Assembly (NCBI RefSeq): GCF_011397635.1
Contig: NC_064756.1
Coordinates: 35,378,996-35,442,995 of the forward strand
Direction: 5' to 3'
Length of the DNA stretch: 64,000 nucleotides
Origin: Epinephelus fuscoguttatus
Taxonomy: Eukaryota > Chordata > Actinopteri > Perciformes > Serranidae
Numbering within the stretch: the first letter of the stretch is position 1; the number at the start of each line of letters is the position of its first letter. The position numbers and the translations under genes were made by a program. The notes under the pieces are model-generated. The model saw only the letters and a list, made by a program, of their open reading frames with translations. It was not told the DNA's origin and did no database searches. Shown here in pieces: positions 41,666 through 54,027 of the stretch.

Positions 41666-43967
41666 CAGGGTTCAACGCTAAGGTTTTTTTTCACTTGCCC
41701 GGTTGGGCAAGTTGGTCAGAGATCTACTTGCCCGAAGTCAGTTTTTACTTGCCCTATAAAAATTGTTTAATTTAAGCAGCTATCAAATAACAAAGACTGC
41801 AGTTATTTTTATGTTATGTAATCTTTATTCACACTGTATTTATTAATTAAAACAACATATGTCATGTATTGTACCTTAATTCCTACACAAAAGTGACAGT
41901 GTCAGGGCTTAAAGTGAAAAATATGTCAATGATCCTGTGTCTATAATTTTGCGCCCTACTTGAGCCATACCCACCTCTATTTATTTTTCACCCCTCTCTC
42001 CAGTTCTGCTGTATTAACACTGGGTTTAATATATTTTGCTTCCATCTCTCTGCCCTGCTCTACTCTACTTCAACGCTACTTAGCTCTCTCTCTACTCTAC
42101 CAGTAGACTACCACATCCACCTGTTGCACAAAACGCACACAGCAGTGTTTCCCCTAGGATGGAGTTGTAGCAGCAGAGGTTAAGCACATGCATGAAAAAT
42201 AATTTTCACATGCGTGAAACTTTTTTGTATGCTTGCAAAGCACAGCCTGCTGGGATGTTTCTATGTATCTACTGGCACCAGAAGGGCTCTTTAGGACTAA
42301 GTACATACAGTACATGTGTGCACAGTAATGAGCAAGTGAAATGTCTGTCTAGCTTACATATGAGGTGTCTCAAGATTTAGGAACATACAATTTTATTGAA
42401 TATAATAAATAGTGCCACACGATTTGATAAAAATGTGTGATTGCGATTATAGTGGACAATATTGTGATTTGTGATTGCGGTTACAATATAATTACAATAA
42501 AATATAATAAATAAATGGTATCATGAGTCTTTTTTGCTTGATTCAGTGTTTCCCCTACATTATATTAGAGGGGCACTGACCTGACATAGTTATTATTATG
42601 GACAGACAGTGTGTCAGTGACCATTAACAGACTGAGCACAGTCAAACACGCTGCTCACACAGCAGCGCAGCACATCTGCAGATGAAAATTAGCCTGTATG
42701 GCTAAATTTGGCACATTTAGTACGTGACTTAAGTGATCATGTTAATTAATGTGCACTATCCCCTCTTAAATAAAATAAACATAAACACAAACTGTACACA
42801 CAGCGGAGCAAGCCTGTGTTGTGTTCAGGCGTTGTCACGTAAATGACAACTTCCAGCATGCCATAGCACAACACAGCAGCATGTCACGTGGGCCGAAACA
42901 GAGCAAAATTGCTCAATTTTTGATTTGTTATGGAGTCCATGATTTCCCTGTGACACTTACAAATGTTTGCTTAACTGTGCTTGGATGTTGTTTTATGAGG
43001 CTCTGGCGGCTTTCAGTTGTTTCTTTGTCTTTAACGTTACACAGCTCGGCTTTCTCTCGCATGCACTCTTCCTACTTTTCCGTGTGCTGTGCTGTCTCAA
43101 GTGCTGATATAGATTGGTCGTGTTGCCGCGGGACGTGGTGACTTTAACTTTTAAACTTTTACACAGTACGTCTTTCAGGTACGGCGACGTTGGACAGAAA
43201 GACGTGCTGGGTAAACGTTTAAAAGTTAAAGTCGCACGTCCCGTCTCAAGTGCTGATATAGATTGGTCGTGTTGATGCGGGACGTGGCGACTTTAACTTT
43301 TATACTTAAACAGCACGTCTTTCTGTCCAACGTCGCCGTACCTGAATCCAAAGTATCGCCATGTAACAGACGTTTTTTTCGCCACCAACTCAGGCTGTTC
43401 ATGGTCGAGCTCATGCTCTTCTTCAGCGTCTGCGTTGGTCACTGCTGCATGCTGGCTGCACTCACCGGGATAGCTTGTGGGCGTGATGTCAACAAACTCC
43501 ACACACTACAGGAGAGGCAGTCACGTTCACAGACACACACGTTAACATTTATTTAGCCTACATTAAATCGCAAATCGCAGCCTTTTATCGCGATTGCGAT
43601 TAGATTAATTGTGCAGCACTAATAATAAAGTAAAAAGTAGCAGTCTGTTGGTGGTTATTTACACACTGTCCATTTCAATAACTTTGTCAGCTGACAAACT
43701 GCACCGGGCTTGGGGTCAGGTTTGGTCAGGAAAATGCGGCCCGAGCCGCTCTAGCGTGCTCACCTGTGTGTGTGGCGGAACTCCGCCGTGCGCCTGCATC
43801 AGAGCAGAAGAGCACGTTTTAAAATACATTTATTTTATCAATTAGTTATTAACTTTTACTATTTTTAGCAACTTGCCCGATCGGGCAAGTGAGATTGTTA
43901 GTTTACATGCCCGACCACGACTTTTACTTGCCCCGGGCAATGGGGCAATCCTTATTGTTGAGCCCTG
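41666..43967. mobile_element. hAT-like DNA transposon inserted in LINE A
   Basis: The ends are CAGGGTTCAACGCTAAGG and, inverted, CAGGGCTCAACAATAAGG. Subterminal perfect palindrome-like motifs ACTTGCCCGGTTGGGCAAGT (41693-41712) and ACTTGCCCGATCGGGCAAGT (43871-43890) sit just inside. A 5-bp ATAAA flanks both sides (41661-41665, 43968-43972); the 8-bp duplication expected for hAT is not exact. No transposase was recognised inside. It contains another hAT element. Confidence 0.75.
42410..43621. mobile_element. Nested non-autonomous hAT element
   Basis: Ends TAGTGCCACACGATTTGA and, inverted, TAGTGCTGCACAATTAATC, flanked by the perfect 8-bp target duplication ATAATAAA (42402-42409, 43622-43629). 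No transposase frame. The interior holds a 31-bp perfect inverted repeat (43179-43209 with 43311-43341) and a tandem duplication of CTCAAGTGCTGATATAGATT (about 43097 and 43245). Confidence 0.9.
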
Positions 43968-45065
43968 ATAAATGTCAAATAGTTAGTTAACCCCCTCTCT
44001 GTCCACCGCTTAAATTCACCATCACCTCTGTTGGGAAGGAAATGTGTGTCGTAAGCACACCATCTAAATAGTTTCAGCATTTTTTGAATACCACATGATT
44101 TGATCACCATTTGCCATATTTTCAAAGTATGATTAGTCCATGGGTTCCCTGTTTTCTCCAGTTGTTCCATCAGTCCCTTGTCCGCCATTACAGACTGTAG
44201 AGAAAGCCCCTCCACAAGTCTGGATTCCAGGTCCTTCCAGTTCGCCCTGTAATCATTGTTGCACCAATAGAGTAGAGTTGTTAACTGGGCAGCATATTAG
44301 TAGTTCTTTAAGCATGGGAGGGACATTCCCCCATCTTCTTTTGCCAGTTGTAGTGTTGCAAATCTGATCCTTGGTGTCTTCCCTTGCCAACAGAACCTTG
44401 AAATACATTTGTCCCATTCCTTAAATTGACTATCGGCTACCTCTATCAGCAGGTTTCTGAAGGGATAGAGTAGGCGGGGAAGGATGTTCATTTTAACAGC
44501 ACTAACTCTTGAGCTAAGACTTAGGAATGAGGCTCCATCTGTGCAAGTCAGATTTATCTTGGTTGATATTTGTCCATAATTAGCCTGGAAAAGCCTAGAG
44601 AGGTCCCCCGTGAGCGTTATACCCAGGTATTTTATTTCCTCATTGTCCCAATTTAAATTGCATGTGTCCCTTAAATTCTTTGAGGCCTTCAAATTTAGGG
44701 TCATTACCTGCATCTTAGAAATGTTTACTTTATATCCGGATAATTTACCAAATTCACGTAGTGCCGACATCAGCTCAGTAAATGACCTCTCAGGCTCCCC
44801 CAGGCTGATCAACACGTCATCAGCAAACACTGCCACCTTGTGTTCTCCTCCGGCTATTACAATTCCCGTGATATTATTATTTTGCCTTATCAGTTGACCT
44901 AGAGGTTCGATAAATACGTCAAAGAGGAGAGGCGAAATTGGGCAGCCCTGTCTTGTGCCGCGTTTCAGGAGAAATGAGTCAGAAAGACCCCCATTGATCT
45001 TAACACGGGCTGCAGGTTTATCCAACTACAACAAGTTAATCCTGTTACTGAACATAACTGTGTGC

Positions 45066-45875
45066 ATGGCGGCTGAGAATCTGAGAAGCACCAGCAAGAA
45101 AATGCAGAAAGAAATCGCTAAAGAACTTGGCGTCAGCGTGGAGGTGGCCAACAAACAAATTACCTTCATTGAAGGCTCCCTGAGAGACCAGCAGACGTTT
45201 ATTGAAACCCAGTTTGCGTCTTTTGTGGGGAGACTGGACCGGATTCAAGCGGACATTTCGGCCTGCACGGCAGATATTAAGAAACTGAACCAGGAGTGCA
45301 ACAAACTCCACACTCGGGTCACGAAAGTGGAATCCACTGCCATGAAGAGACACAACGAGTCGGAGGCAGCCCTGGCCCAGCAAGAAGACCGCGCATGCCG
45401 CGACAATATCCGCATCCTCGGCGTCCCAGAAGGTGCCGAGAGCGATAATATGCTGGAATATATCACTTCATCTATCCCCACATGGTTCCGGAAACTAGCT
45501 GGTGGTCAGTTTGAAATAATGCGAGCTCACTGCATCGGACCAACCCGCAAGGATAGGTCTGGACCACGCACAGTTATCTGCAAGATGCTCCACTTCACTG
45601 ACCGAGACCGCATCCTCCAGGCCGCCAGGGAGCTGGAGGCTTCACTCATGATCAACGGGAGGAACATATGTTTTACTGCTGACTACAGCAACTACACCGT
45701 CACCCGACGCCGAGCCTTCTCCGAGGTGATGGACACAGCCAGAAAGCAGGGCTATAAAGCCCTCCTGCTTTATCCAGCAAGGCTGAAGCTGACCCGTGGC
45801 GATGAAGATCACTTGTTTGATGAGCCTACAAAGGCGAAGGATTTTCTCAAACCCGTCCCCCAGGAGGACAATTAG
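45066..45875 (+). CDS. LINE B ORF1 protein (L1 ORF1p-like)
   Basis: L1 ORF1p is a trimeric RNA-binding chaperone that coats the LINE transcript. This intact 269-codon frame starts MAAENLRSTSKKMQKEIAKE. Residues about 40-110 form a coiled coil (IQADISACTADIKKLNQECN). The RRM-like domain has DRACRDNIRILGVPEGAESD, and the C-terminal domain has CFTADYSNYTVTRRRAF and ALLLYPARLKL, as in other fish L1 ORF1 proteins. The start was taken at the first Met after the LINE B junction; the open frame upstream is LINE A sequence. ORF2 of this element is broken, so the protein would be an orphan. Confidence 0.88.
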   Translation: MAAENLRSTSKKMQKEIAKELGVSVEVANKQITFIEGSLRDQQTFIETQFASFVGRLDRIQADISACTADIKKLNQECNKLHTRVTKVESTAMKRHNESEAALAQQEDRACRDNIRILGVPEGAESDNMLEYITSSIPTWFRKLAGGQFEIMRAHCIGPTRKDRSGPRTVICKMLHFTDRDRILQAARELEASLMINGRNICFTADYSNYTVTRRRAFSEVMDTARKQGYKALLLYPARLKLTRGDEDHLFDEPTKAKDFLKPVPQEDN

Positions 45876-46900
45876 GACATACCAAGAGATGGGAAAAGAC
45901 TAATCATGAGGGGATCTGGACAGTGAGAGGTGAGGGGCTTCCTGCCCGCCGATAACTCTGTGTAGTTGGACTTAAGTAAGAGACAATATTGTAACGTTAT
46001 CTTATGTTCACTAGAAGGATGCCCCTCCATTTATTTTTCCTTTCTTGTTTTTTTTTTTTTGTTTGTTTGTTTGGGGTTTTTTTTGTACCAGGATTTCAGG
46101 ATAGTTCAAAACACGTTTATTATCCTTGCTTTAAGTAATCATTCATTTTAGTATGCTCTTTTACTTAAGTGCAGGGTATTGCTAGGCTGTAGGGGATTGA
46201 GCGATGAGCGACTGGGTCTAGCCCGCTTCCTCAGTGTCAAGTGCTAGATAGTATGGGTGGGGACAGCGCTTTACTGAGTGGCTGTAACGGGATGTTTTGG
46301 ATGGGTGATTTGTGTGTGTTTGTTGTGTTTGTATGTCTGGGTTGTGGCGACTCCTTGGGGTGGAATAGATCTATTTCAGAAATTATTGTGGCTTGTTTTC
46401 ATCATTGTGTTCATATAATTAATCTGTGGGTTGTAGTATTTCACACTCTATATTTTATCCAGCCTAGTGCTACCATATGACTAATATCAGAATTGCGAGC
46501 TGGAACGTGAATGGGCTGAATGGTCAAATCAAGCGTGCAGTGTGTTTAGATTATTTACGGAGGCATAATGTTGACATGGCATTTATACAGGAGTCTCATT
46601 TGAGAGACGCCGATGTCAAGCGGTTTGCTAACCGGTTTTACTACACTGCTGCTTCCTCCTGTTTGAACTCTAAATCGCATGGCTCACTGGTTGTGCTTAA
46701 ACGTAGCCTTTCCTTGTCTATATTGGAAACATTTGGCAGTTCAGATGGTTGCATTTCTTATGTTAAAGGGCCAGTGTGTAATATTTGGCATGGTTTATTG
46801 TCAATCTGAATCTAAATCTGAATATTCTACCCATGAATATGTTTACACAAGTGTATAATCGCTATAAAATAAAATTCGTAGCCTTATAATTATGCTTTTG

Positions 46901-46904
<4 letters not shown>

Positions 46905-46951
<47 letters not shown>
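46905..46951. repeat. (TA)n microsatellite
   Basis: About 23 TA units inside the TTAA-type element. Confidence 0.95.
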
Positions 46952-46953
<2 letters not shown>

Positions 46954-47148
46954 CAAGGGCCTTGCTTTAGAGAGGTCGCCATCTTGCGCCGCCATGTATG
47001 TAAGGCAGCCCGAGCGGACAATCCAGCCAGCCAGAGAACGCGTTTTGCGTGTATAAATGAACCAACGAAGACAGCGGAAGGAAGGAAGAAGAAGGAGGAA
47101 ACAGCAGAGAGTGTTAGTAGTTAGTCGATAGAGAGTAGTGGACCACAC

Positions 47149-47439
47149 TTACCACGCAACAGGAGAGAATGAACCCGAACCGTCATCTGCGAGGAAAAGA
47201 AGACGCAACTTCACTCCTTGTGATGCACTCTCTGCGGCGCTTTTCCTCCTGAAGATATATCTCCCCAACGATTGTAGCAGTAGCACCGAATCCCATTCTG
47301 TGCATTCAGCCTCTCTTCTCGCCTGCTCAGCATCAAACACATGGAGTTCCTCATCTGTATGCTCCGGCTCAAACAGGTATGGCTCTGGGTCTGTGTCCGC
47401 TACAAGAAACTCTTCAAAATCGTGTTCAAAGTCGTCCAT
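47149..47439 (-). pseudogene. Acidic N-terminal-type fragment (P2X7-like tail motif), captured
   Basis: A 96-codon frame starts MDDFEHDFEEFLVADTDPEP and continues YLFEPEHTDEELHVFDAEQA. The YxFEPExTxEEL motif resembles the start of fish proteins that carry the P2X7-type intracellular cysteine-rich domain, many of which are transposon-borne. That cysteine-rich domain is not encoded in the following bases, so only a 5' coding fragment would be present. Recognition rests on memory of the motif and is tentative. Confidence 0.4.
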
Positions 47440-50400
47440 TGCAGCTACTATAGTCCGGAGATATCGCTAGGCTAAATAAACAGCTGAGCTCTGTTTACCG
47501 GCTAAGCTGTCAGTCAGTGTGCGGGCTGGAGATTGGTGGAGCAGAGAGGGGAGGGGGGTCCCCACTTGGTATGGTAAACGAGTATGTGTGTAAAGTTATG
47601 AAGTGTGTCTGTTACGCTAGAAGAGTCAGAGTTTGGGATGGAGTCTTTTACCCCCTGGAGTGTTACCAGAGTTTTTGGAGTGCTTAAATAAACGGACCTT
47701 TTTCCCGAACACTCCTCTGGTCTCCTGCTCGTGAGGGATTCATTACAATATGGTAACATGGCTTAGATTTATAAATAAACATTCACCTTGTCGCTAGATA
47801 GACCTACTCCTGAAAAACTCGTGCACAAGGCTTTTCGTCCCTACGAGGCCACCGTCATTTACCCGATGGGAGGGGTGAGCGAGTGAGCCCTGCAATCTAG
47901 AATTTGACCACTGATGTCACTGTTTTCAACCCATTTTACACACTGGTCCTTGAAAACTGTCATTGCAGGACATAAAATCTGTCTAATTTCCATTTATGCT
48001 CCTAACCAGTTTGAGCCAGAATTTTATAAGTATGTCACTGAACTAATATCAGATTTACAAAAGATTTTTGCAGTTATTATTGGTGCAGATATGAACGCCA
48101 CGTTGAACCCTATGCTCGACCGTTCATCTCAAGCAAACCAGCATTTACATAATCTTGCAACTGCTGCATTTCAAGGTCTTGTATCTGACTTTAGTCTGAT
48201 TGATTTATTCCCTAACACAAATCCTTTATACAGTTTTTACTCCAACAGACATAAAACTTATTCCAGAATAGACTACTTGTTATCCTCTCCAACTGTCATC
48301 TCCCAGGTTGATGATGTAAATATTCTCCCTAATTCATTATCTGACCATGCTGCAGTATTAGCAAAATTAACTCTTAGGGATACACCAGATAGGGCCACAC
48401 GATGGCGCTTTAACACTACTCTCTTAAAAAATAAGGACTTCTGTGAACATTTAACAAGTGAACTGAACAAATTTTTGTCTGAGAATGTTGCTTCAGTTGA
48501 AGATCCCCATTTGCTTTAGTATGCAATTAAAGGCTGTATTAGAAACACTTCTATTTCTTTCTCTTCAAACCTTAATAAAACCAGACTGGGTAGAATATCA
48601 GAGCTTGAATCCAAACTCCATTACCTGGAGCAGGAACAAATGAGGCTGGGTTTCTCAGAGGAAAGGGGGAGAGCAATCAATTCAGCCAGGGCAGACCTTA
48701 ATGCCCTCTTGCGGCGAAGAGCAGAATTTCAAATACAAAGAACAAGAAGGAAATATTATTTTAATGGCTCCAGACCTAGTCACCTCCTTGCAGTGAGATT
48801 ACACCAAAATGAAATCTCCTGGTTTGGATGGTATCCCCCCTGAGTTTTATGTTTTTTGGGATGAACTTGGGCAACTTTTCTTGGACATGATTTTGTTTTC
48901 CATAAAAAAAAGGATCTTTTATTAAGGATGGCAACTCTACCATAATAGCAGTTCTTCCTAAATCCAATAAGGATCCCACTCTATGCAGTAATTATAGACC
49001 TCTGTCCATTTTGAATGCAGAAATTGAGGTATACGCTAGAGTGTTGGCCACCAGGGTAGAATCATATATGACTAAACTAGTTCACCATGACCAGACGGGT
49101 TTTATTAAAACCCGGTTAGCTTCAGATAATATGCGTTGTTTATTACATGTCATTCATGCTGCAGCAGATATTGACTCGCCCTGTGCTGTTTTATCTCTTG
49201 ATGCTGAGTGGGATTACTTGTGGATGGTCATGGAGCGTTTTGGTTTTAATTCTGAATTTATCAAACTTACACAAGTGCTTTACAGTAATCCTTCAGCTGT
49301 GGTTGTAACAAGGAATAACACTTCATGTCGCCAAGGTTGCCCTTTTTCGCCATTATTATTTGCTCTCTCTCTAGAACCTCCAGCCCAGTCTATTAGACAA
49401 CACCCTTTTATTTCTCCTATTGCTTTCTGTGACACTAAACATCACATAGCATTGTATGCAGATGACATATTGTTGTTTATTGATAATGCACCTTCTTCTT
49501 TACCACACATTCTTGAGACTTTAAGGGAATTCAGTTCCATGTCTGGATACAAAATTAATTGGCAGTCTAAGTCTTCATTATTGCCCTTAAACTCAACATT
49601 AGATTCAACAGCACTCCCTTCTCATATAGCTGTAGTAAAGAATTGTAAATACTTAGGCATTGATATTTACCCATCACTAGCCAACATTACTTCTAAAAAC
49701 TTTAAAGACATCTATAGCCGCATAGAGACTGACTTAGACAGATGGTTACATCAATCTCATTCACTGCAGACCCGTGTTTCCATTATTAAGATGGACATTT
49801 TGCCTCGGGTGAACTTTTACTCCTCCATGCTACCTCTACCACCTCCCACCAACTACTGGGACAAATTACATTCATTAATTTCGAAATTTATATGGGGAGG
49901 GGGGCATCCTCGAATCAAAATGTCCACCATACAACGACACAGATCTGAGGGCGGTTTTTCTGTCCCAAATTTTAAATTTTACTTTTGGTCATTTGTACTT
50001 CGCCCCCTCTCAACATGGTTTAATCCTAATGCAACAGTTTCTTGGAGACCTGTGGAGGAAAAGCTTTCTTTCCCTCACAGGCTGCAAGATCTGGTGCACT
50101 CCGCAATTCCCCTGAAGTGCTCAAAGCTTCATCTAGGACCTATCATTTCTTTTCTTCTCACTGTGTGGCATTCTGCTGAGAAAATTTGTAAGTCAGTCCA
50201 GAAGTGGCATCTGAATAGCCCAATTTTTAATAACTACTCACTCCTTACTGATAACATCCCTTTCTCTTTCCCTGCTTGGACTGATAAAGGCATACATGTT
50301 TTTAAGGACATTTTTGTTGACAATGGTCTCCGCTCCTTTGAGGACCTGCGTACTACATATGACCTCCCTGGGTCCTCTTTTCTTTTTATATCTTTGGTTA

Positions 50401-50456
50401 AGGTCCTCCATGAAGGCATACGGTGTACCATGGAATACACAACTTCCATCTCACAT

Positions 50457-50864
50457 TAGTGTTGTCACGATACCAAAATTTTTGTTTCGGTACCAATATG
50501 AATTTCGATACATAAATAGTAAAGGTGTAACGGTACCAAAAAATCATGGATCGGTAATTACCTCGATACGGCCGTCATGGTTTGGTTGCTCAAATGTTTC
50601 ACCAAGTTTGTGTTGTCTCGTGTTGTCTCCCTTTGTGAGGCAGACTTTCTGCGAATGTTGATACAGGTGTTGTCATACACACCACTTGCGCAATATGTGC
50701 TCCAATAGGAACAAGGAAGGCGTTTGTGTGCATAAATGAATTAAATAAATTAATGAATTGAATCAATTTAAAAAGTATCGGTATTTTCCAAATGCAGTAT
50801 AGTACCGTTTGGAATACTCTAGTACCGCGGTACTATTTTAGTACCGGTATACCGTGCAACACTA
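50457..50864. mobile_element. Small hAT MITE inserted in LINE B
   Basis: 408 bp with ends TAGTGTTGTCACGATACC and, inverted, TAGTGTTGCACGGTATACC, flanked by a perfect 8-bp duplication TCTCACAT (50449-50456, 50865-50872). There is no coding frame. Internal repeats of GGTACC/CGATA type are usual in this MITE group. Confidence 0.93.
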
Positions 50865-53800
50865 TCTCACATTTTACACAGTCTTTTAGACAAGCATGGC
50901 GATACCAAGAGCTTGGTTTCTGTACTGTACTTGGAGCTCTCTAAATTTTCTTACAAGCCCCTGCATATACAGAGTGTATGGTCCAGAGACCTGGATTTAT
51001 CAAATGAAGATAAATGTATTTCATGGAACAAAGTGTGGTCTTCAGTTGTTGATTCATCTAAGAATCCAGATGACCAACAGATCCACTTGAATTTTATACA
51101 TAGGACTTACTTTACACCTAGAAAGCGCAATGAAAGTTATTACATCCCCACTGTGTGATCTTTGTCCTGATGGGCATGTTGGTTCTTTTATACGTATGTT
51201 TTGGAAATGCCCTGCTGTGGTGTCTTTTTGGGAAATGGTGTCCTCCACACTGTCTGATATGCTGGGAACTATAATACCATGCTCACCCACGGTCATGCTC
51301 CTAAATAATCTCCAGTTACCATATCCTTTAAAAAAAATGTGTTTTTAGCAGGCTTGACTGCAGCCACAAAGGTACTTGCTCTCCGCTGGCAACCACCTCA
51401 CACATTAACACGTAGACGTTGGTTGAACACTTTTCTGGATGTGATTGTTTTGGAGCTTTCTGTGGCGAGAATGCATGGTGCAAGTGAGAAAACCATTCTG
51501 AAATGGACAGATATATCAATTAAGGTAAAGGAGCTGCTGGATAAATAATTGCCGTGACATAACATACTGATGATGATGATGATGATGTATTAATTTTCTC
51601 TGTAGATCTAGGGGTGGGTGGGTGGGTGAATCGCCACAGGTATATATGAGGGGAGAATGGCTCCTTAAATTGTTCATTTATGTGCATATGTATGTAACTA
51701 CATAATGTATGTCACTTCTCTTCCTTGTGGGAAACACAAAAGACAAATAAAATAATTGATTAAAAAAAAAATACAGGGCTTGGAAAACAGGAAAACCCAT
51801 CTGACTGAGTCGAAGGCTTTCTCAGCATCCAAACTTACTATCATTGATTCCATATTGTCCTGTTTTATATGTCTAAAAATATGCAAAGTTCTACTTATAT
51901 TATCTATAGTCTGTTTGTGACGAATGAAACCTGTCTGGTCTAAGTGGATAAGATGTGGGAGGAGATTCTCCAGTCTATGTGCGAGAATGGAAGTGAACAT
52001 TTTATAATCCAGATTAAGAATGCTGATTGGTCTATAATTGCCACACTCAAGCCTATCTTTTCCCTCTTTGGGAATAACTGAGATTATTGCCTCTCTCCAA
52101 GAGGGAGGAATCACTCCTTCTTTTAAGATCCAATTAAATGTTTTGAGCAATATTGGGACTAAATCAGATCTCAGAAACTTATACCACTCAGTATTGTACC
52201 CATCTGCCCCAGGGGCCTTCCCTGTCTTCAATTTAGTAACGGCTGAGTTGACTTCCTCCTCTGAGATTGGTCTTAATAGATATTCTTTTTGTTGCTCTGT
52301 AAGAGTAGGTAACATCAGGGAGTTGAGGAAGGTATCCATGTGGTTTCCCTCTGGGGCCTGTGGTTGAGAATATAGCTCTCTGTAGAAGACCTCAAAACAT
52401 TCCTGAATTTTCTCCATTTTATTCTCTAACGTTTTAGATCTAATTTTAAATATTATACTCTCCTCCTGCTGTTTGCGTAATTTATAGGCTAAATATTTTG
52501 TTGATTTGCCCCCAATCTCATAGTACTTATGCCTCAGGAAAAGGATTTTTTTCTGAGCTTCTTGTGTGAATATATCATTAATTTCCCCCTGTAGTTTCCT
52601 TATTTCCTGTTTTAGGTCCGGGTTAGTGTTGCCAGTATCAGCAAGTATTTTCTGCTTTAACTGACCTTGAAGATTTGTCAGCTTCTGCTCCTTCAGTTTT
52701 TTCAAGTGGGAGGTTATAGAAGTTAGTTTCCCTCTCATTACTGCCTTTAGAGTGTCCCACAGGATTGCTGGTGATACTTCTCCTGTATCATTCACCTCTA
52801 AGTATTCTTTAATGTCATTCTTTATTGTGGATAGAATCACTAGATTGTTAAGTATGTGTGAATTTAGTTTCCAAAGAGTTTTGCGTTTTTTCCTTTCTAG
52901 AGACAGAGACATAGAGATGGGGCTATGGTCTGACAAGTCTATTGTTCCAATATTACAATCTCTTATCTTAAACCTATCAATGTTAAACATAAAGAAATAG
53001 TCTATCCTTGTATATATTGCGTGTGGGAATGAATAATGTGTATAGTCTCTGCCTGTTGGATAAAGTTCCCTCCACACATCAATTATACCCATTTCTTCCA
53101 TGTATGAGTTAACTTTCCTCGTAAGTGCTTTATTCGAACCGGTTACTCCTGAGGAGTCAAGATTGTGGTTTAGCCATATGTTAAAATCTCCCCCACATAC
53201 AACCAATCCCTGAGCATTAACCATCAAATCAAACATACATCTGTAAAATGGCCAATCACTCCCTGGTGGAATATGTGCATTAATCACTGTTAATTCAGTC
53301 CCTTCTATTTTCCCTGTAACCTTAACAAATCTGCCTTCCTCATCACTAATTACTGACATGTGTTCATAATTGAGTGTATTAGAAATAAGAGTGGCTACTC
53401 CCCTCTTTTGGCCTGACTTATCCGAGGGGGAGAACACATAGTTGAAACCCATTCTCTTCAATTTTGCATGCTCAGACTGACTCAGGTGAGTCTCCTGGAG
53501 GAGTGCTATTTGAGCTTTTTCCTTTTTAAAAACTGACAGTACCTTGCGCCTCTTCATTGGATTCAAAACCCCATTTACATTAAAAGAAATTATTTTCACC
53601 GGTCCACTTTGCATATAACAATAAATAAAACAACATGATCATCCATCTTACCCTGACCTGCTGGCAAACTCCCTTAACAGAACAAATAAAAGAAAAAACA
53701 CACAAAGAACAAACAAAAACGGACTTCCCCCTCATTCTTGAGGGATAACCTCAAAAACACTCCCTGAGTTAGAGGGCCCTCAACCAAAATGACAGTCTCA

Positions 53801-54027
53801 GATAAAAGGAAAACAAAAAACCGACATAATTGCCTCGACTGTATTTAGTGTGCGTTTTTAGCCGTACTTCAAACTTGATCATTTCCTCTGCAAAGCTTAA
53901 TTATTCCTTATGCTCCCGCCTGAGTACTTGCAGTCTTTCTTTATAGCCAGGGTCCCCCCGGCTCGTGACTTACGACGCCCCTCCACAGAGTGCCATGACG
54001 ACCACCTTTGTAGCTTTTCCATGACCG

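Larger units (their letters stand above)
46763..47954. mobile_element. TTAA-type element inserted in LINE B
   Basis: The left end is TTAA-AGGGCCAGTGTGTAATAT; the right end is ATTTTACACACTGGTCCTTGA, its imperfect inverted copy, with the right TTAA decayed to TTGAA. It resembles the ends at 21248. It includes a (TA)n run (46905-46951) and a short frame on the minus strand. LINE B protein similarity continues on both sides. Confidence 0.8.
46477..51548 (+). pseudogene. LINE B ORF2 (endonuclease-RT), interrupted and frameshifted
   Basis: It begins MTNIRIASWNVNGLNGQIKR (endonuclease), is cut at 46763-47954 by a TTAA-type element, and resumes with AGHKICLISIYAPNQ, IGADMNATLNP, SRIDYLL and SLSDHAAV. 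A TAG ends the frame at 48519. Later parts lie in other frames: 48640-48843, then 49011-50456 with DQTGFIKTRLASDN, SLDAEWDYLW (which looks deleted for the AFDR block), CRQGCPFSPLLFALSLEP and the catalytic ALYADDILLF. After the small hAT MITE the tail runs 50865-51548, ending KVKELLDK. At least two frameshifts plus the stop are visible. Confidence 0.88.
45027..51771 (+). mobile_element. L1-like LINE B (plus strand) inserted into LINE A
   Basis: Near-full-length: about 40 bp of leader, ORF1 (45066), a 0.6 kb inter-ORF gap, ORF2 (46477-51548), then a 3' UTR with a (GAT)n run and a poly(A) at 51762-51771. It interrupts the RT domain of LINE A in opposite orientation. No target duplication is clear, and about 70 bp of LINE A seems to have been lost at the junction. 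It carries two younger insertions. Confidence 0.9.
41091..53614 (-). pseudogene. LINE A ORF2 (endonuclease-RT), interrupted
   Basis: It starts MQSGPVKIISFNVNGVLNPM at 53614. Endonuclease motifs are LLQETHLS, VCGGDFNIW, ARIDYFF-like YTRIDYFF and LSDHSPIS. The RT starts GKAPGADGYNTEWYKF and reaches SLDAEKAFDSVRWVFLF, where LINE B is inserted. It resumes at 45025 with [31 protein letters not shown] and the catalytic FADDVLISL. The C-terminal part (ANHYHIFWDCSKLKLFW, equivalent to the usual CCHC-type tail) ends at 41091. About 20-25 residues expected between the two flanks of LINE B are missing. Stops and shifts occur in the left part (44216-44296). Confidence 0.88.
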
